A DNA stretch of 64,000 bases from Prinsepia uniflora. Taxonomy: Eukaryota > Streptophyta > Magnoliopsida > Rosales > Rosaceae. Positions 12,387 to 25,094 of this stretch are shown one piece after another. Both the position numbers and the translations under genes were made by a program. The stretch covers positions 42,806,271 to 42,870,270 of the forward strand of contig CM064874.1 of NCBI GenBank assembly GCA_032719365.1, read 5' to 3'. Every line of letters begins with the position of its first letter. Positions within the stretch are counted from its first letter, which is position 1. The notes under the pieces were generated by a model. It was not told where the DNA came from. It was given only the letters and a program-made list of their open reading frames with translations, and did not search any database.

Positions 12387-12683
12387 TGTAAACGGAAATG
12401 AAAGCCAGACAGAGCCGTCATCATTTTAAAGTTGCTCTCCGACTCTAGTCGGCAAAAAGAGTTCACTCACAATGAATGTGCCAACCGAACCACAACTTAC
12501 CTATTTGCTCACCTTTTTTAATTTTGATGCAGTTTTTTGTCCTTCATTTTTCCATATACCACGTCTTATGTTTATATCGTTTTTGTTAGTTGTTAATAAC
12601 AACTTTGAATTTAATTAGCGTGCTCCATTTTTGGTAAAAAGAAAAGTTAGTGTGCTCTATAATAAGTTAATAACAACTTTAAT

Positions 12684-12744
<61 letters not shown>

Positions 12745-13568
12745 AGACAAAATGGAAAAGTATAGTCAAGCAAATGGAGTCCATAGGGTGCAATGGATAA
12801 ATCGAGGTATAAATTTGTGTTAGAAATTGATTCGATTATCCTATTATCATTCTACTATCCAAACACCTCTCTCTAGCTCCCAAATAATTTGCATTTTGAA
12901 TTAATTTATTGGTAATCCAATTTGACCATGTTATCATAGATACCTATATATTAGAAAATGATTGTATTAATACATAATCTTGGGTCATACATTTTAAGGA
13001 CAAATTGCACTTTATTATTTTGTAGTTTACACTAGATAATCTAATTACATATATACTTTAAAATATTTCATTTTACTATCATATACTTTAAAAATATTAC
13101 ATCTTGAACCCTGCATCACGTTTTCTGTTTCTCTTTAATTAAGTGTTGATGTGGAGTGTGTGAGTCCCACCAATTAATTATTTTTTAATTTATTTTACAC
13201 TAAAGTGAAAGGATTTAAGTTCTTAAAATGCATCTAAAAATGTCGAAGTGTGAGAGATTTGGCAGAAAGTTTTAATCGGTTAGTGACTATTGTTTTAAAA
13301 TGTAAGTATTTGATGTAAATTAACAATTACTCCCTTTAACTAAATTAAAAAATAGTTAATTGATATGAACCTTACACTCAACATTAGCACAAAACTAAAG
13401 AGAAAACGGAAAAAACGACGGAGGCTTCAGAGTGTAACGTTTTTTCAAAATATAGGGTAGTTAAGTGAAATATTTTAAAATACATACGTAATCATGTTAT
13501 TTGTTATAAATTGCAGAGTAGTAAAATATAATTTTCTCTTGTTTTAACTTACAAAGATATAATTTTCC
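12387..13568. other. Intergenic stretch with AT/GT microsatellite
   Basis: AT-rich and without a recognisable gene. It carries the compound microsatellite at 12687-12744. Confidence 0.5.
12687..12744. repeat. (TA)n(TG)n compound microsatellite
   Basis: About 32 bases of TA dinucleotides run directly into about 25 bases of TG dinucleotides. Confidence 0.9.
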
Positions 13569-13897
13569 TTGCGAAGTATCAAAGTCTTCGCCCATGCGAA
13601 GCATCCAAACCTTCGCTCCTACGAAGCATCCAAAATCTTCGCCCTCGCGAAGCACCCAAAGCTTGCACTCATACGAAGCATCCAAGGCTTTCTCCCCAGT
13701 GAATCATCCAAAGTCTTTACTCATGCAAAACATCTAAGCCTTCGCCCCTACGAAGCATCCAAGCCATCACTCCTACGAAGCATCCAAGCATTTGCTCATG
13801 CAAAACATCCAAAGCCTTCGCTCCTGAAAAACATCCAAAGCCTTCGCTCCTGTAAAACATCCAAAGCTTTCACCCCCGCGAAGCACCAAAGACTTTG
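13569..13897. repeat. Minisatellite, left arm
   Basis: Tandem units of 24-27 bp with the core GCGAAGCATCCAAAGCCTTC. Each unit holds CGAAG and CTTCG as a short inverted repeat about 12 bases apart. About a dozen units are visible. The array stops abruptly at the CTTTG (13893-13897) that is the target duplication of element D and resumes at 48739. Confidence 0.9.
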
Positions 13898-16389
13898 TGA
13901 CAAGAACGTCCCCGTAATTCTCCTCGATTAGTGTGGGAGGACCTGCTTCCATCTGACACGACCTTGTAAAATGGCCTTAATACCCTCGGGATTCAATAAA
14001 CATCCTAACTACATATCAGACTGGGATACTACCACATACTAACCAAAATAATCAAAGTACGCACTTACCGTGATGCCTCATCCTTCACACATCCCACGTC
14101 CGCGATCAACCTAGAGGGTGCCAAAAAAAAATGTGAGTAGACAAAAAATAAAGATTTGGAAAACCATTTTCCGACATATACATATACACCCTCCGTTTTA
14201 AAATTACATGCATGCTTAGTCAAATAAACCATTGTGCTCAAAGACCGCAATCAATAGATAAATTATAAATCGTGGGTCCAACCCGAAATCACATAAAAAC
14301 ACAAAGGCCCTCTAGCCCACATTTTACTGAAATCACAGGCTCTTAGACAAATTGAAAACATTTGCACGAATCAAAATTTTTAATGCCAAACCTGATCTTA
14401 CTGGTCCAACCAGCCTAATGTCAAACCTCGTCATACTGGTCCAACCAGCTGCTAGTCCAACTAGCATCCCATGTGCACTACCAATTGGAGAGTATGGGTC
14501 CTATAGGGTCCAACCCCGTCGGTACGTGTAGAGTCCAACCCCGATTACGTCCGAGCCCGTCTCTAGGAATGCACAGAGTCCAACTCCAGATATAGCGATC
14601 TAATCGCCTGAGGTTGACCAATCTAGAAAACTGTATCCAAATTGAAATATATTTTATCACACGGGAAAACCCAAAACAATTATCATACGGACACTAGCCC
14701 AAAAAATTTGACACACGGGCCCAGCCCAAAATAATTAACTCTAGGGCACCATGCCCAAATCTTGGTTTTCCAAAATCATGATAAAATCAATAACCAGAAA
14801 TCATAGCTATAATATACTCAAACCATTCTTAGAATAACCATAATCATAATCAGGTCATACCATGTCATAAAATCAGTAAAAACATATATTTAAGCATGCA
14901 TAAGAGTTATGAAAGAAAATGTCCACTAATAGTACCGCCGCTCGTTCAAAATACGAGTCGTAAGCTAATCCGAAGCCTCCAGGACGTGTGGGCCTGTAAA
15001 AGTCATACCCGAGGGTCACTAACAATCAATAAAAGTCCATACAATAAACCTTCAAAACCCCCAGAATTGAAAAAGCGTCCTAAACACACTTTCCGAGGAG
15101 AAAAACATCCAAAGCACTAATCAAACGACCTCTAATCAATCTGAAACCATCACCATTGGATTCAGAACGTCAAAATTCGTGCCCATGCGCCATAAGTGCT
15201 GGGAAAAGTTTGGTCAACACAGGTCAATGCTGACGTCACTTATAGACGTCACTGCTGATGTCATCTACTAACGTCACTACTAACATTAGCCCTATTTGAC
15301 ATATGACAATTTCCATGTGGCACCCCCTGATCGGTACCACGTGTCACATGCTGACATCATCCTACCACGTCACCTCTGACACGTCCTAGCACCTCGCCAC
15401 GTGGCCCCAATCGAACTTGGCCACGTGGCCTGACATGATGGCGTGGCTTGCCATGTCATCATTGTCAACCTCTGGTTAGGCCGACCCGGACCTCTATAAC
15501 GGGTCATTTAACCCGAATAGCCGACTCGGTTCAATCTCAGCCATTTCTTAATCTTTTTCAACCATTTTCCACCCTTCTACTCGTAATCTACCCAGAAAGG
15601 GATCAATGGCCATAGAATTGAGAAAACGCACCTGAAATCCGTGAGCCAAGCTCGAAACCTCACGGGCCACCTTCGAGCTTCCACTTGAGCTCATTCCTGC
15701 GTCCATTCCTTCCCTTTTTCATTCCTGGTCACTCGTATAACCTCGGAGAACACGACCATGGCATCAGTTCGAAACTCTAAACGTCATAAACAAAATTACC
15801 AAGTTTAAGATCACGGGTTTACCTTTTTTTTCACGGGTTTTCCAGCTAGCCATCGTGGTTCCAGTCCTTCCTCCGTCACCCACCACCTCTCAGTCACTCA
15901 TAGTCTTTCTTTGTTTCTCTCAACCAGCACCAGCTGGTGAAAAACATGAAGAAAATGTGGGGGAGAGGTCTCAAGTGTGTTTGAAAATGAGAAAGTGAGA
16001 GATGGATATGGATGCATGTATGTTGGAGTATGGGCTAATGAGATGAGTGACACATGTCACTCATCCTTTCGTCCAATCCAAGATATTTTGAGCCCCACTA
16101 GCCAACAAAAGTACAACCTTCCTCGTAATGCGTGAGCTTGTAAAATTCGACTAAACCTTCTTTGACCCATAAAATCACCATATGATGTCCAAAATCATCG
16201 TGTTGCATGTCTACATAACCGGTATCCCTCGATCTACATAATGGGCCTAGGTCAAAGTCCAAATAACCTCCCGAGTCAAAAGTCAACATATTTTTCCTCT
16301 AGGGGAAAAATCGTCATTTCACGTCGACTAATCCTAATTATTCTCGATAACCTCCCGATAATCCTGTGATTAAGGGTCAGGTCGTTACA
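13898..16389 (-). repeat. 3' LTR of element D
   Basis: This 2,492-bp LTR starts TGACAAGAACG and ends GTCGTTACA on the plus strand. It matches 34314-36531 plus 48358-48738. It contains a tandem GGGCCCAGCCC-type hairpin field at 14655-14760, a dense cluster of ACGT-core sites at 15215-15445, and a palindrome at 16041-16066. It has no coding capacity. Confidence 0.85.
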
Positions 16390-16402
16390 ATCTACCCTCC
16401 TT
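16390..16402 (-). other. Polypurine tract of element D
   Basis: On the minus strand AAGGAGGGTAGAT directly precedes the TG of the 3' LTR, the usual place for plus-strand DNA priming. The bases before it match the conserved end of pol seen in A and C. Confidence 0.7.
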
Positions 16403-16433
16403 AAAGAATTTCATTCACGAAATTCACTATGAC

Positions 16434-19400
16434 TGACAGGACCCGCCCCGATCCCACAGGGACCACAAGGGGACGTGCCCTGCTCGCGTCTGACACCCAA
16501 TAATTCATACCAATTTTAACCTCAAAACATCAAATGCATAAATAACCAAATTAAAGTCATACATCAAATCCGAATCAAACGAATGTCAGACAAGGGATGA
16601 AATCCAAAATTACAAGTTGCGAGCACGACCCTATAGTAAACCTGCGGGTACACCACCCAACAGGGGTTCAGGTACGCAGAAATAGATCTATGCCTCAGCC
16701 TCTGGTTCCTCCTCTACCTCAGTATCACGACCTGGAGGGGGTTACCAAAAACATTAAGGGTGAGTGGGCCGAAACTCAAGTTATAAAATCATTTGGTAAG
16801 TAAAACATATAATTTTACCCCTCCGTTTTCCAAACATGCATGCATCATCATTTAAAATCATAAAACATATAACATGAATCATAAGGCATGTAATAAAACC
16901 ATAACCATAATTTTAGCCACTGCACTATACACTCCAATCCGACATCCCAGATGTCTGACGTCCCTGACGTCCAATAAGGTCACAATCACAAGGCTACGCG
17001 TGACAGGACCCGCCCCCGATCCCACAGGGACCACAAGGGGACGTGCCCTGCTCCCGTCTGACACCCAATAATTCATACCAATTTTAACCTCAAAACATCA
17101 AATGCATAAATAACCAAATTAAAGTCATACATCAAATCCGAATTAAACGAATGTCAGACAAGGGATGAAATTCAAAATTACAAGTTGCGAGCACGACTCT
17201 AACATAAACCTGCGGGTAAGCCACCCAGCAGGGGTTCAGGTAAACAGAAGTAGATCTATGCCTCAGCCTCTGGTTCCTCCTCTACCTCAGTATCACGACC
17301 TGGAGGGGTTACCAAAACATTAAGGGTGAGTGGGCCGAAACTCAAGTTATAAAATCATTTTATAAGTAAAACATATAATTTACCCCTCCGTTTTCCAAAC
17401 ATGCATGCATCATCATTTAAAATCATAAATCATATAACATGTATCATAAGGAATGTAATAAAACCATAACCATAATTTTAGCCACTGCACTATATACTCC
17501 AATCCGACATCCCTGATGTCTGACGTCCCTGACGTCAATAAGGTCACAATCACAAGGCTACGCGTGCCACTCGGGTATCAATTCCGAGTTCAATCCCCGA
17601 ACCCTGTTCGGTTACAGCATCCCCGATGCTTAGCGTCATAGACGCTGGACGTTCTAGACGTCCGTGACCACTCTGGGGTACCTCATCCGGAGGAGACAGT
17701 ATCATATGGAAGGATCTATACAGTGCAGTACCAAATACATTTTATTGATATCCACATGCAAAACATATATGTATACATAGGTAAAATTCGAACCGATCGT
17801 TACGTTTCATCAAACGGGTCTCATGCCCAAATACCGTGAAACGTGCCATAATCGAAATCTCAATATCATCAAACCATTTATAGATTCCAGCATGTGAACA
17901 TATAAGTAAATCAGAAAACATTTAAGCATGCAAGGTTTTAATGAAAACGGGCCCACTCACAGTACGATCCCGCGGTGAACCTGCGCGTACGAACTTGTAC
18001 CGGGATTATCGTACAATTCCTGTCAGTCCAAATCACATGCAAGGGGTCACTACAAGTCTTAAACGTTTAACCACAAAGTCCGAAATAGAAACTGGCCCGG
18101 GGAGCCGTACAACACGTTTTCCGAGGTAACCGGCCCTAAACCGATCCATCAAAGCTTATCTCAGATCAACATGGTTAATTCACCAAAAATGTTCAGCATG
18201 ATGAGAGGAACAAAAGTCATGTTGATCGTGATCGGAGATAAGGTCCAACGCGCCCTCACGCGCCGCCCAAAGTGGCTGCGCGTGAAAGTCACGCGCCTGA
18301 CACTGTAGCTACAGTGTCACCTCCTTCACCCGTTTGTCTGTAATACGGGCCTGCCACCCGCGGCTTGACCCGGTTGAATACCCATCAATTCCTACTCGAT
18401 TTCAATCCAATTTGATCCTAACATGTTCATTAACTATCCAATTTAGGTTCTGTGACAGAAATCAACCTCGACACATCCCCAAACGACCCATCGACCCGCG
18501 ATCAACCAATCGGGTCAAACACCAGAACTTCCTGGTTTCAAACCCATTGTCCAATTAACTTCACAGGAAGCATAATAGGATCAAAACGAACCAAAATGAA
18601 CAATCAATTGTGTCTGAAAGTACCTGAAGGTCGTCGTCCCAAGCTCTGCAACTTCCCTGAAAACAGCAGCCTCCGTCCTAGCTCAACCGTGGCTGTTAGC
18701 CTTCAATTTCGATGTGGTTGAGTTCCAAACACTCCCAGAAGACTAAACCAGGCCTTGGTTTGGTCCAACACTCACCAGAAATTAAAATCCGATTTTCCCT
18801 CCAATTTTGGCCGAAATGGTTTCTCTTGTTTCCTCACCCGTTCTTAGTTATAACAGCATCAGAGTGATGCTCAAGCACGTTCTAACTGGTTTTAAACAAT
18901 TTCAATCCGTCCCAGAGGCTCGTGGGTGTCCAATTGTCCACTGAAAAATGTTCCCCGAAAAGCTTCGATCTTGAATTAATCAATTGAGCGTGCAGGCTGG
19001 ACGGCTCAGGCCACGTACAAAAGCAAAAGACAACCCAGACATTCCAGCACATGATAGCACAATCAATTGCACAATAGAACCACCGCACATGGTGGTGCCG
19101 CCCATTTCCCCCGCGGTCTGCTACAGTAACCAGGGCAAAAAACCAAAATGCCCCTAGTTCAATAATTACCAAATTACCCCTCACTTCCTAGACCCGTAAC
19201 TCAGCCATACGAAGTCCGATTTCGGCGTGCCGCCTGTCAACGGACTCAGGATATCGAGACCTACCTATCGGTCCTTGAGTCGCGTGAAAATTAATTGTCA
19301 AACGAAAAGTCAACATTTTCGCCCGTGAAGTCCAACTTACGGTAATGCCCCAGAACTTCCGATAGTCATAACTTTTTCCCTGATCGTCCGAATTGGACGT

Positions 19401-20487
19401 GCCACCTGTCTATGAACTCGTGACGTCCCGTACTACGTCACGATCATAGGTCAAAGTCCATTTAACTCATCAATCAAAAAGTCAACAATTTGGCCCTACC
19501 AATCACAAGGGTAAAAGCGTCAATTCACACATTAAATTGAAATATTAAAATCCTCGAATTTCCGGGGTGTTACAACGCGTGCCACTCGGGTCTCAATTCC
19601 GAGTTCAATCCCCGAACCCTGTTCGGTTACAGCATCCCCGATGCTTAGCGTCGTAGACGCTGGACGTTCTAGACGTCCGTGACCTCTCCGGGGTACCTTA
19701 TCCGTAGGAGACAATATAATATGGAAGGATCTATACAGTGCAGTACCAAATACATTTTATTGGTATCCACATGCAAACATATATGTATACATAGGTAAAA
19801 TCTGAACCGATCATTACGTTTTATCAAACGGGTCTCATGCCCAAATACCGTGAAACGTGCCATAACCGAAATCTCAAAATCATCAAAACCATTTATAGAT
19901 TCCAGCATGTGAACATATAAGTAAATCAGAAAACATTTAAGCATGCAAGGGTTTAAGAAAATGGCCCACTCACTGTACGATTCCGCTGCGAATCTGCGCG
20001 TACGGACCTGTACCGAGATTATCGTACAATTCCTGTCAGTTCAAATCACATGTAAGGGTCACTACAAGTCTTAAACGTTTAACTACAAAGTCCGAAATAG
20101 AAACCGGCCCGGGGAAACCGTACAACACGTTTCCCGAGGCAACCGGCCCTAAACTGACCCATCAAAGCTTATCTCAGATCAACATGGTTAAATCACCAAA
20201 AATGTTCAGAATGATGAGAGGAACAAAAGTCATGTTGATCGTGATCGGAGATAAGGTCCAACGCGCCCTCACGCGCCGCCCAAAGTGGCTGCGCGTGAAA
20301 GTCCGTTTAATTCAAAGTCCGTCACGGTCATCGGTCACGTCCCGAACTACGTCACGGTCATCGGTCAAAGTCCGTTTAATTCATCAATCAAAAAGTCAAC
20401 AATTGGCCATACCCATAACAAGGGTAAAAGCGTCAAATCACACAATAAATTACAATATTGAAATCCTCGAATTTCCGGGGTGTTACA
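16434..20487 (-). repeat. 3' LTR of element A, split and internally deleted
   Basis: The two pieces are 16434-17000 and 19580-20487. They join perfectly once the solo LTR at 17001-19574 and one ACGCG copy are removed. Compared with the 5' LTR it lacks about 1.14 kb (equivalent to about 26383-27518), with scrambled filler at 20301-20367. It ends TGTTACA next to the polypurine tract. Confidence 0.9.
17001..19574 (-). mobile_element. Solo LTR of family A nested in A's 3' LTR
   Basis: A 2,574-bp LTR beginning TGACAGGACC and ending GGGGTGTTACA, with TSD ACGCG at 16996-17000 and 19575-19579. It is exactly as long as the 5' LTR of element A and nearly identical in sequence. No internal region follows, so the insertion has collapsed by recombination between its LTRs. 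It contains hairpin-forming words at 17506-17695 and a perfect 20-bp palindrome at 18299-18318. Confidence 0.93.
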
Positions 20488-20500
20488 ACCTTCCCCCCTT
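20488..20500 (-). other. Polypurine tract of element A
   Basis: On the minus strand a purine run containing AAGGGGGGAAGG abuts the TGTAACACC start of the 3' LTR. Confidence 0.8.
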
Positions 20501-20521
20501 AAGAAATTTCGTCCTGAAATT

Positions 20522-23500
20522 TCAAAGAAACAAATGAGGAAATTGTTCTCGCATTTGAGCCTCAGGCTCCCATGTGGCTTCTTCCACATTCTGGTTTCTC
20601 CAGAGAATCTTCACGAGAGGGATCGTCTTCCGACGTAGTACCTTGTCCTTCAGATCCAAGATCTGTACTGGTTGTTCCTCAAAGCTCAAATCCCCCCGTA
20701 GTTCGACAGGTTGTTCCCCAAGTACATGAGAAGCATCACGTACGTACTTCCGTAGCATCGATATGTGGAAAACATTGTGAACTCTAGATAGTTCTGGAGG
20801 TAGCGCCAATCTGTAAGCAACTCTGCCGATTCTCTCCACGATCTCCTATGGTCCGATAAAACGCGGACTCAGTTTCCCCCGTCGACCGAATCGGATAATC
20901 CCCTTCCACGGTGATAACTTCAGGAAGACAAAATCTCCCACTTCAAATTCCAAGTCTCGAATCCGTCGATCGGCATAACTCTTCTGGCGATCCTGTGCCG
21001 CCTTCAATCTCTCCTTGATAACACGAACAGTTTCCATGGTTAAGTCCATCAATTCCGGCCCTACTGTCGCTCGCTCTCCTATCTCCGTCCAGCAGATAGG
21101 TGTCCTGCACTGTCGACCATACAGTGCCTCATAAGGTGCCATCCCGATGCTTGCCTGATAGCTGTTGTTGTAAGCGAATTCCATCAATGGCAAATGAGTA
21201 TCCCAAGAGTCCTGAAACTGTAGTACACATGACCTCATCATGTCCTCCAGGGTCTGAATGGTTCTTTCAGACTGTCCATCGGTCTGTGGATGGAAAGCAG
21301 TACTGAAACGTAGGGTTGTTCCCAGAGTAGCTTGCAAACTCCGCCAGAACCTGGAAGTGAAACGCGGATCACGATCGGACACGATCGATTCCGGCGTACC
21401 ATACAATCGTATGATTTCCTTCACAAACAACTGAGCCAGTCGGTTAGGTTTATAGGTCTCCTAAACTGGCAGAAAATGGGCTGATTTGGTTAGCCGGTCC
21501 ACGATCACCCATACTCCGTCCACTCCACTCTGAGTTCTCGGTAACTTAAAGACGAAGTCCATGGTGATGTGATCCCACTTCCACTCGGGAATCGGAAGTG
21601 GCTGCATAGCCCCATACGGTCTCTGCCGTTCCGCCTTAACCTGCTGACAGGTTAAGCATTTGCTCACGAACTCAGCAATATCCTTCTTCATTCCTGGCCA
21701 CCAATAATGGTTCCGGAGGGTACGGTACATCTTTGTACCTCCCGGATGCATAGCATAGGCCGAACTATGGGCCTCCTCAAGAATCTCGGCTCGTAACTCT
21801 GCCACTGCAGGTACACACAAACGGCCCAATTTCACAAGTGCTCCATCGTCCCGGATGGTAAAATCCTGTCTCCCATCCGCATCGACCTCAATTCTGTAAA
21901 TACAGAGTATCGGATCCTGAAGTTGGGCTTCGATGATCCGATCAATCAGTACTGGTCGTACATGGAAGCTGGCCAACAAAGCTCCATGTGCATCCGTACC
22001 CAAAATAACTCCCGCCTTCCGGAGTTCCACCAGTAAGGGAAGATACACCATCCCCAGGTGTGCAACTGATCCTGCTGATTTTCTGCTGAGTGCATCCGCC
22101 ACCACATTGGCCTTACCCGGATGGTACTCGATCGTACAGTCATAGTCCTTCAGCAGTTCCAACCATCTCCGTTGTCTCATGTTAAGCTCCTTCTGAGTGA
22201 ATAAATATTTAAGACTCTGGTGGTCGGTGTATATCCGACACGTTGCGCCGAACAGATAATGTCTCCAGATCTTTAGAGTATGAACCACCGCCGCCAACTC
22301 CAAATCATGGGTAGGGTAGTTCAACTCATGAGTCTTCAGCTGCCGGGATGCATAGGCGATAACCTTGCCAGTTTGCATCAACACGCAGCCCAAACCTTGC
22401 AGTGAAGCGTCACTGAAAACCACAAACTCTCCACTGTCATCCGGCAATGCAAGGACAGGTGCAGTGGTCAATCGATCCTTCAACTCTTGAAAACTCCGAT
22501 CGCACTGCTCGTCCCAGATAAACTTCACTACCTTCCGAGTCAAACGAGTCAATGGTGCAGCAATTTTGGAGAAACCCTCCACGAATCTCCGGTAGTAACC
22601 TGCTAATCCGACGAAACTCCGCACCTCGGTCACTGTTGTCGGTTAGCCCAGTTGGTCACCACTTCTGTTTTCTGGGGATCCACGCAAATCCCATCCGTCG
22701 ATATCACGTGTCCCAGAAAACCAATACTGCTCAGCCAAAACGGACACTTGCTCAGTTTGGCGTACAATTGTTCTTGTCTCACCCTCTCCAAGACCAACCG
22801 TAGATGTTCCTCATGTGCACGGGCGCTCCGCGAGTACACCAAAATATCATCGATGAACACAATCACGAACTTATCCAGGTAGGGTCGGAAGACCCGGTTC
22901 ATCAAATCCATGAATGCTGCTGGAGCATTCGTCAATCCAAATGGCATAACAAGGAACTCGTAGTGTCCGTAACGGGTTCGAAAAGCAGTTTTCGGAATAT
23001 CCTCCTCCGAAATCCTCAGTTAGTGATACCCAGACCGCAAATCAATTTTCGAGAAGCACTGAGCTCCCCGCAACTGGTCAAAAAGGTCATCGATCCTGGG
23101 TAGAGGATACTGGTTCCTCAGCGTCACCTTGTTGAGTTGTCGATAGTCAATACATAAACGGAGACTTCCCTCCTTCTTCTTTACGAACAACACCGGTGCT
23201 CCCCACGGTGAAGTACTCGGTCGGACATATCCCAAATCCACCAACTCCTGCAATTGAGTCTTGAGTTCTCGTAACTCGGCCGGCGCCATCCGGTATGGTG
23301 CCTGGGATATAGGTCGGGTACCAGGGAGTACAATTGTAAACTCGATCTCCCGCGATGGTGGCAATCCAGGTAAGTCTTCCGGGAACACATCCGGAAACTC
23401 GCATACCACCGGTATCTCGTCGATACCCGGAGTATCAACCTGTTCCGACACGACATGCGCCAGATAAGCCTGGCATCCCTTCCGTAGAAGTTTGGTAGCA

Positions 23501-24969
23501 GTGAGTGACGAAATCACTTCAGGAGGCGAACCGTCACGTTCCCCCTGAAAGATAACTTCCGGCAAACCCGGGCTCCGCAGAATCACTTGCTTGCTACAGC
23601 AGTCGATGAGCGATCCGTGCTCCGATAGCCAATCCATCCCTAGGATTATATCGAAGTCGTGGATATCCAGAATAATTAAGTCTGCAGGTAAATCCACATC
23701 CTCAATTCTTACCGGGCACCTCCGAATCACCTGATTCACAAGGTACACGATGCCCATCGGGGTGCCAACACCCATTTCGCAATCTAAAGCTGATACCACA
23801 CAATCAAGCATACCAGCACAACTCTTCGAAATAAAAGAATGTGTAGCCCCCGCATCCATCAAAACACGTACAAGAAGGTTTAAGATATGAAGTGTACCTG
23901 TGACCACGCCTGGGGCAGTCCTCGCCTGCTGTTGGGTCATGGCAAATACTTGGGCCCTCGGCCCTCCGTTCCGTCCGCGCCCGCGCGCGCCACGCCCAGC
24001 ACCACGGTCACCTCCCTGACCGCGACCTCCATTAGTGTGGGAAGCCGTGCTCTGCACCACACTAGAGCCCCCAGCGTCGTTGTTCTTGGACAACTGCGGG
24101 CAATCACAGGCATAGTGGCCCTCCTCTCCGCAAGAAAAACAAGTTACTGGCCTTGGCCTCTCCGAATGCCCGCCAGAAGCACCGCTCCAAGATGAGCGTT
24201 GCCCAGAGTTGTATCCAGATCCTCTGCCCTGAGAGCCTCCGCGTCGACCTGACCAGCCACGACCCTTGAAGGATGAGGGTGCTCCCCTATAGCCCCCTCC
24301 CTTGTTGTTCTTCTGGCCTGATGGCCCACGATGTGGGCGATCCTGACGTCGCCCCTCGCCCGAAGGTTGTCGTGTCTGGTGTGCCGCCAGACTGGCCTCG
24401 ACACGCACCGCAGCGTCGACCAAATCTCTCAGTGAAGCATGAGTAGCAGCAGTCACACTTGCCCGGATCTCCCCTCGGAGTCCAAGCTCAAACCTTTGGC
24501 ATTTGTCCTCCTCCGTGCTCACGAATGATGCAGCGAACCGGGATAGTTTTCCGAAAGTTTGTTCGTAGTCCGCAACGGACATATCCCCCTGCTCCAGCCG
24601 CAGGAACTCAGCCTCCCGTGCCGCGCGAAAGGATCGCGGGTAGTACTGGTCCAGAAATCTAGAACGGAAATCTTCCCAAGTAGTGGTATGGACAGACCAC
24701 CCAGACATTTCGAGTCCGTGCCACCACTGGTAGGCTCCTCCTTCCAGTAAGAAGGCCGCCAAGGTCACTCGTTCGCCCGGAGGGCAGTGCATCACCGAGA
24801 AGATCCTCCACCACTTGGTGATCCAATCGTGAGCATCCTCGGGGTTTGATCCCCCGCAGAAAAGAGTGGCTCCCAACCGTTGAGCCCTTTCAATGCTCGC
24901 GCATTCCATCTCCATTTCCAGATCCTCGTCAGTTTGTGTATGAGGAATTCTCCTAGGAGGCATAACCAA
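20522..24969 (-). pseudogene. gag-pol polyprotein of element A (broken)
   Basis: This encoded the particle and enzymes for reverse transcription and integration. From the ATG at 24969: a retrotransposon Gag domain (residues about 35-195), a Gly/Arg-rich linker, a CCHC zinc knuckle (residues 277-290), and a protease-like DAGATHSF (372-379). Reverse transcriptase follows (SPWGAPVLFVKKKEG to about 22750, active-site FIDD near 22850). Next come RNase H (VVFSDASLQGLGCVL, TDHQSLKYLF), integrase with its HHCC finger and catalytic D, D, E segments (MDFVFKLPRTQSG; SDRDPRFTS with TDGQSERT), and a chromodomain-like tail (VEEATWEPEAQMREQFPHLF). Stops at 23020-23022, 21461-21463 and 20846-20848, and a one-base slip near 22633-22645, break the single frame. 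The order protease-RT-RNaseH-integrase-chromodomain is that of plant chromoviruses. Confidence 0.93.
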
Positions 24970-25079
24970 CTGTCAAGAGGCATAGATCAGATAACAATAT
25001 TCTTAAAAGTCGAAAAGTAACTAGTACCAATCGCTAGTCTAGCATGCTGACCAAACCCTAGTACTGACCACAACCTAGT

Positions 25080-25091
25080 GCTCTGATACCA
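25080..25091 (-). other. tRNA primer-binding site of element A
   Basis: The minus strand reads TGGTATCAGAGC three bases inside the 5' LTR. This is complementary to the 3' end of plant initiator tRNA-Met. Confidence 0.93.
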
Positions 25092-25094
25092 AGC

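Noticed and set aside
18334..18721. Open frames repeated at 26428-26815
   Set aside because: They recur because both are the same part of the family A LTR; the frame tolerates changes and no domain is seen.
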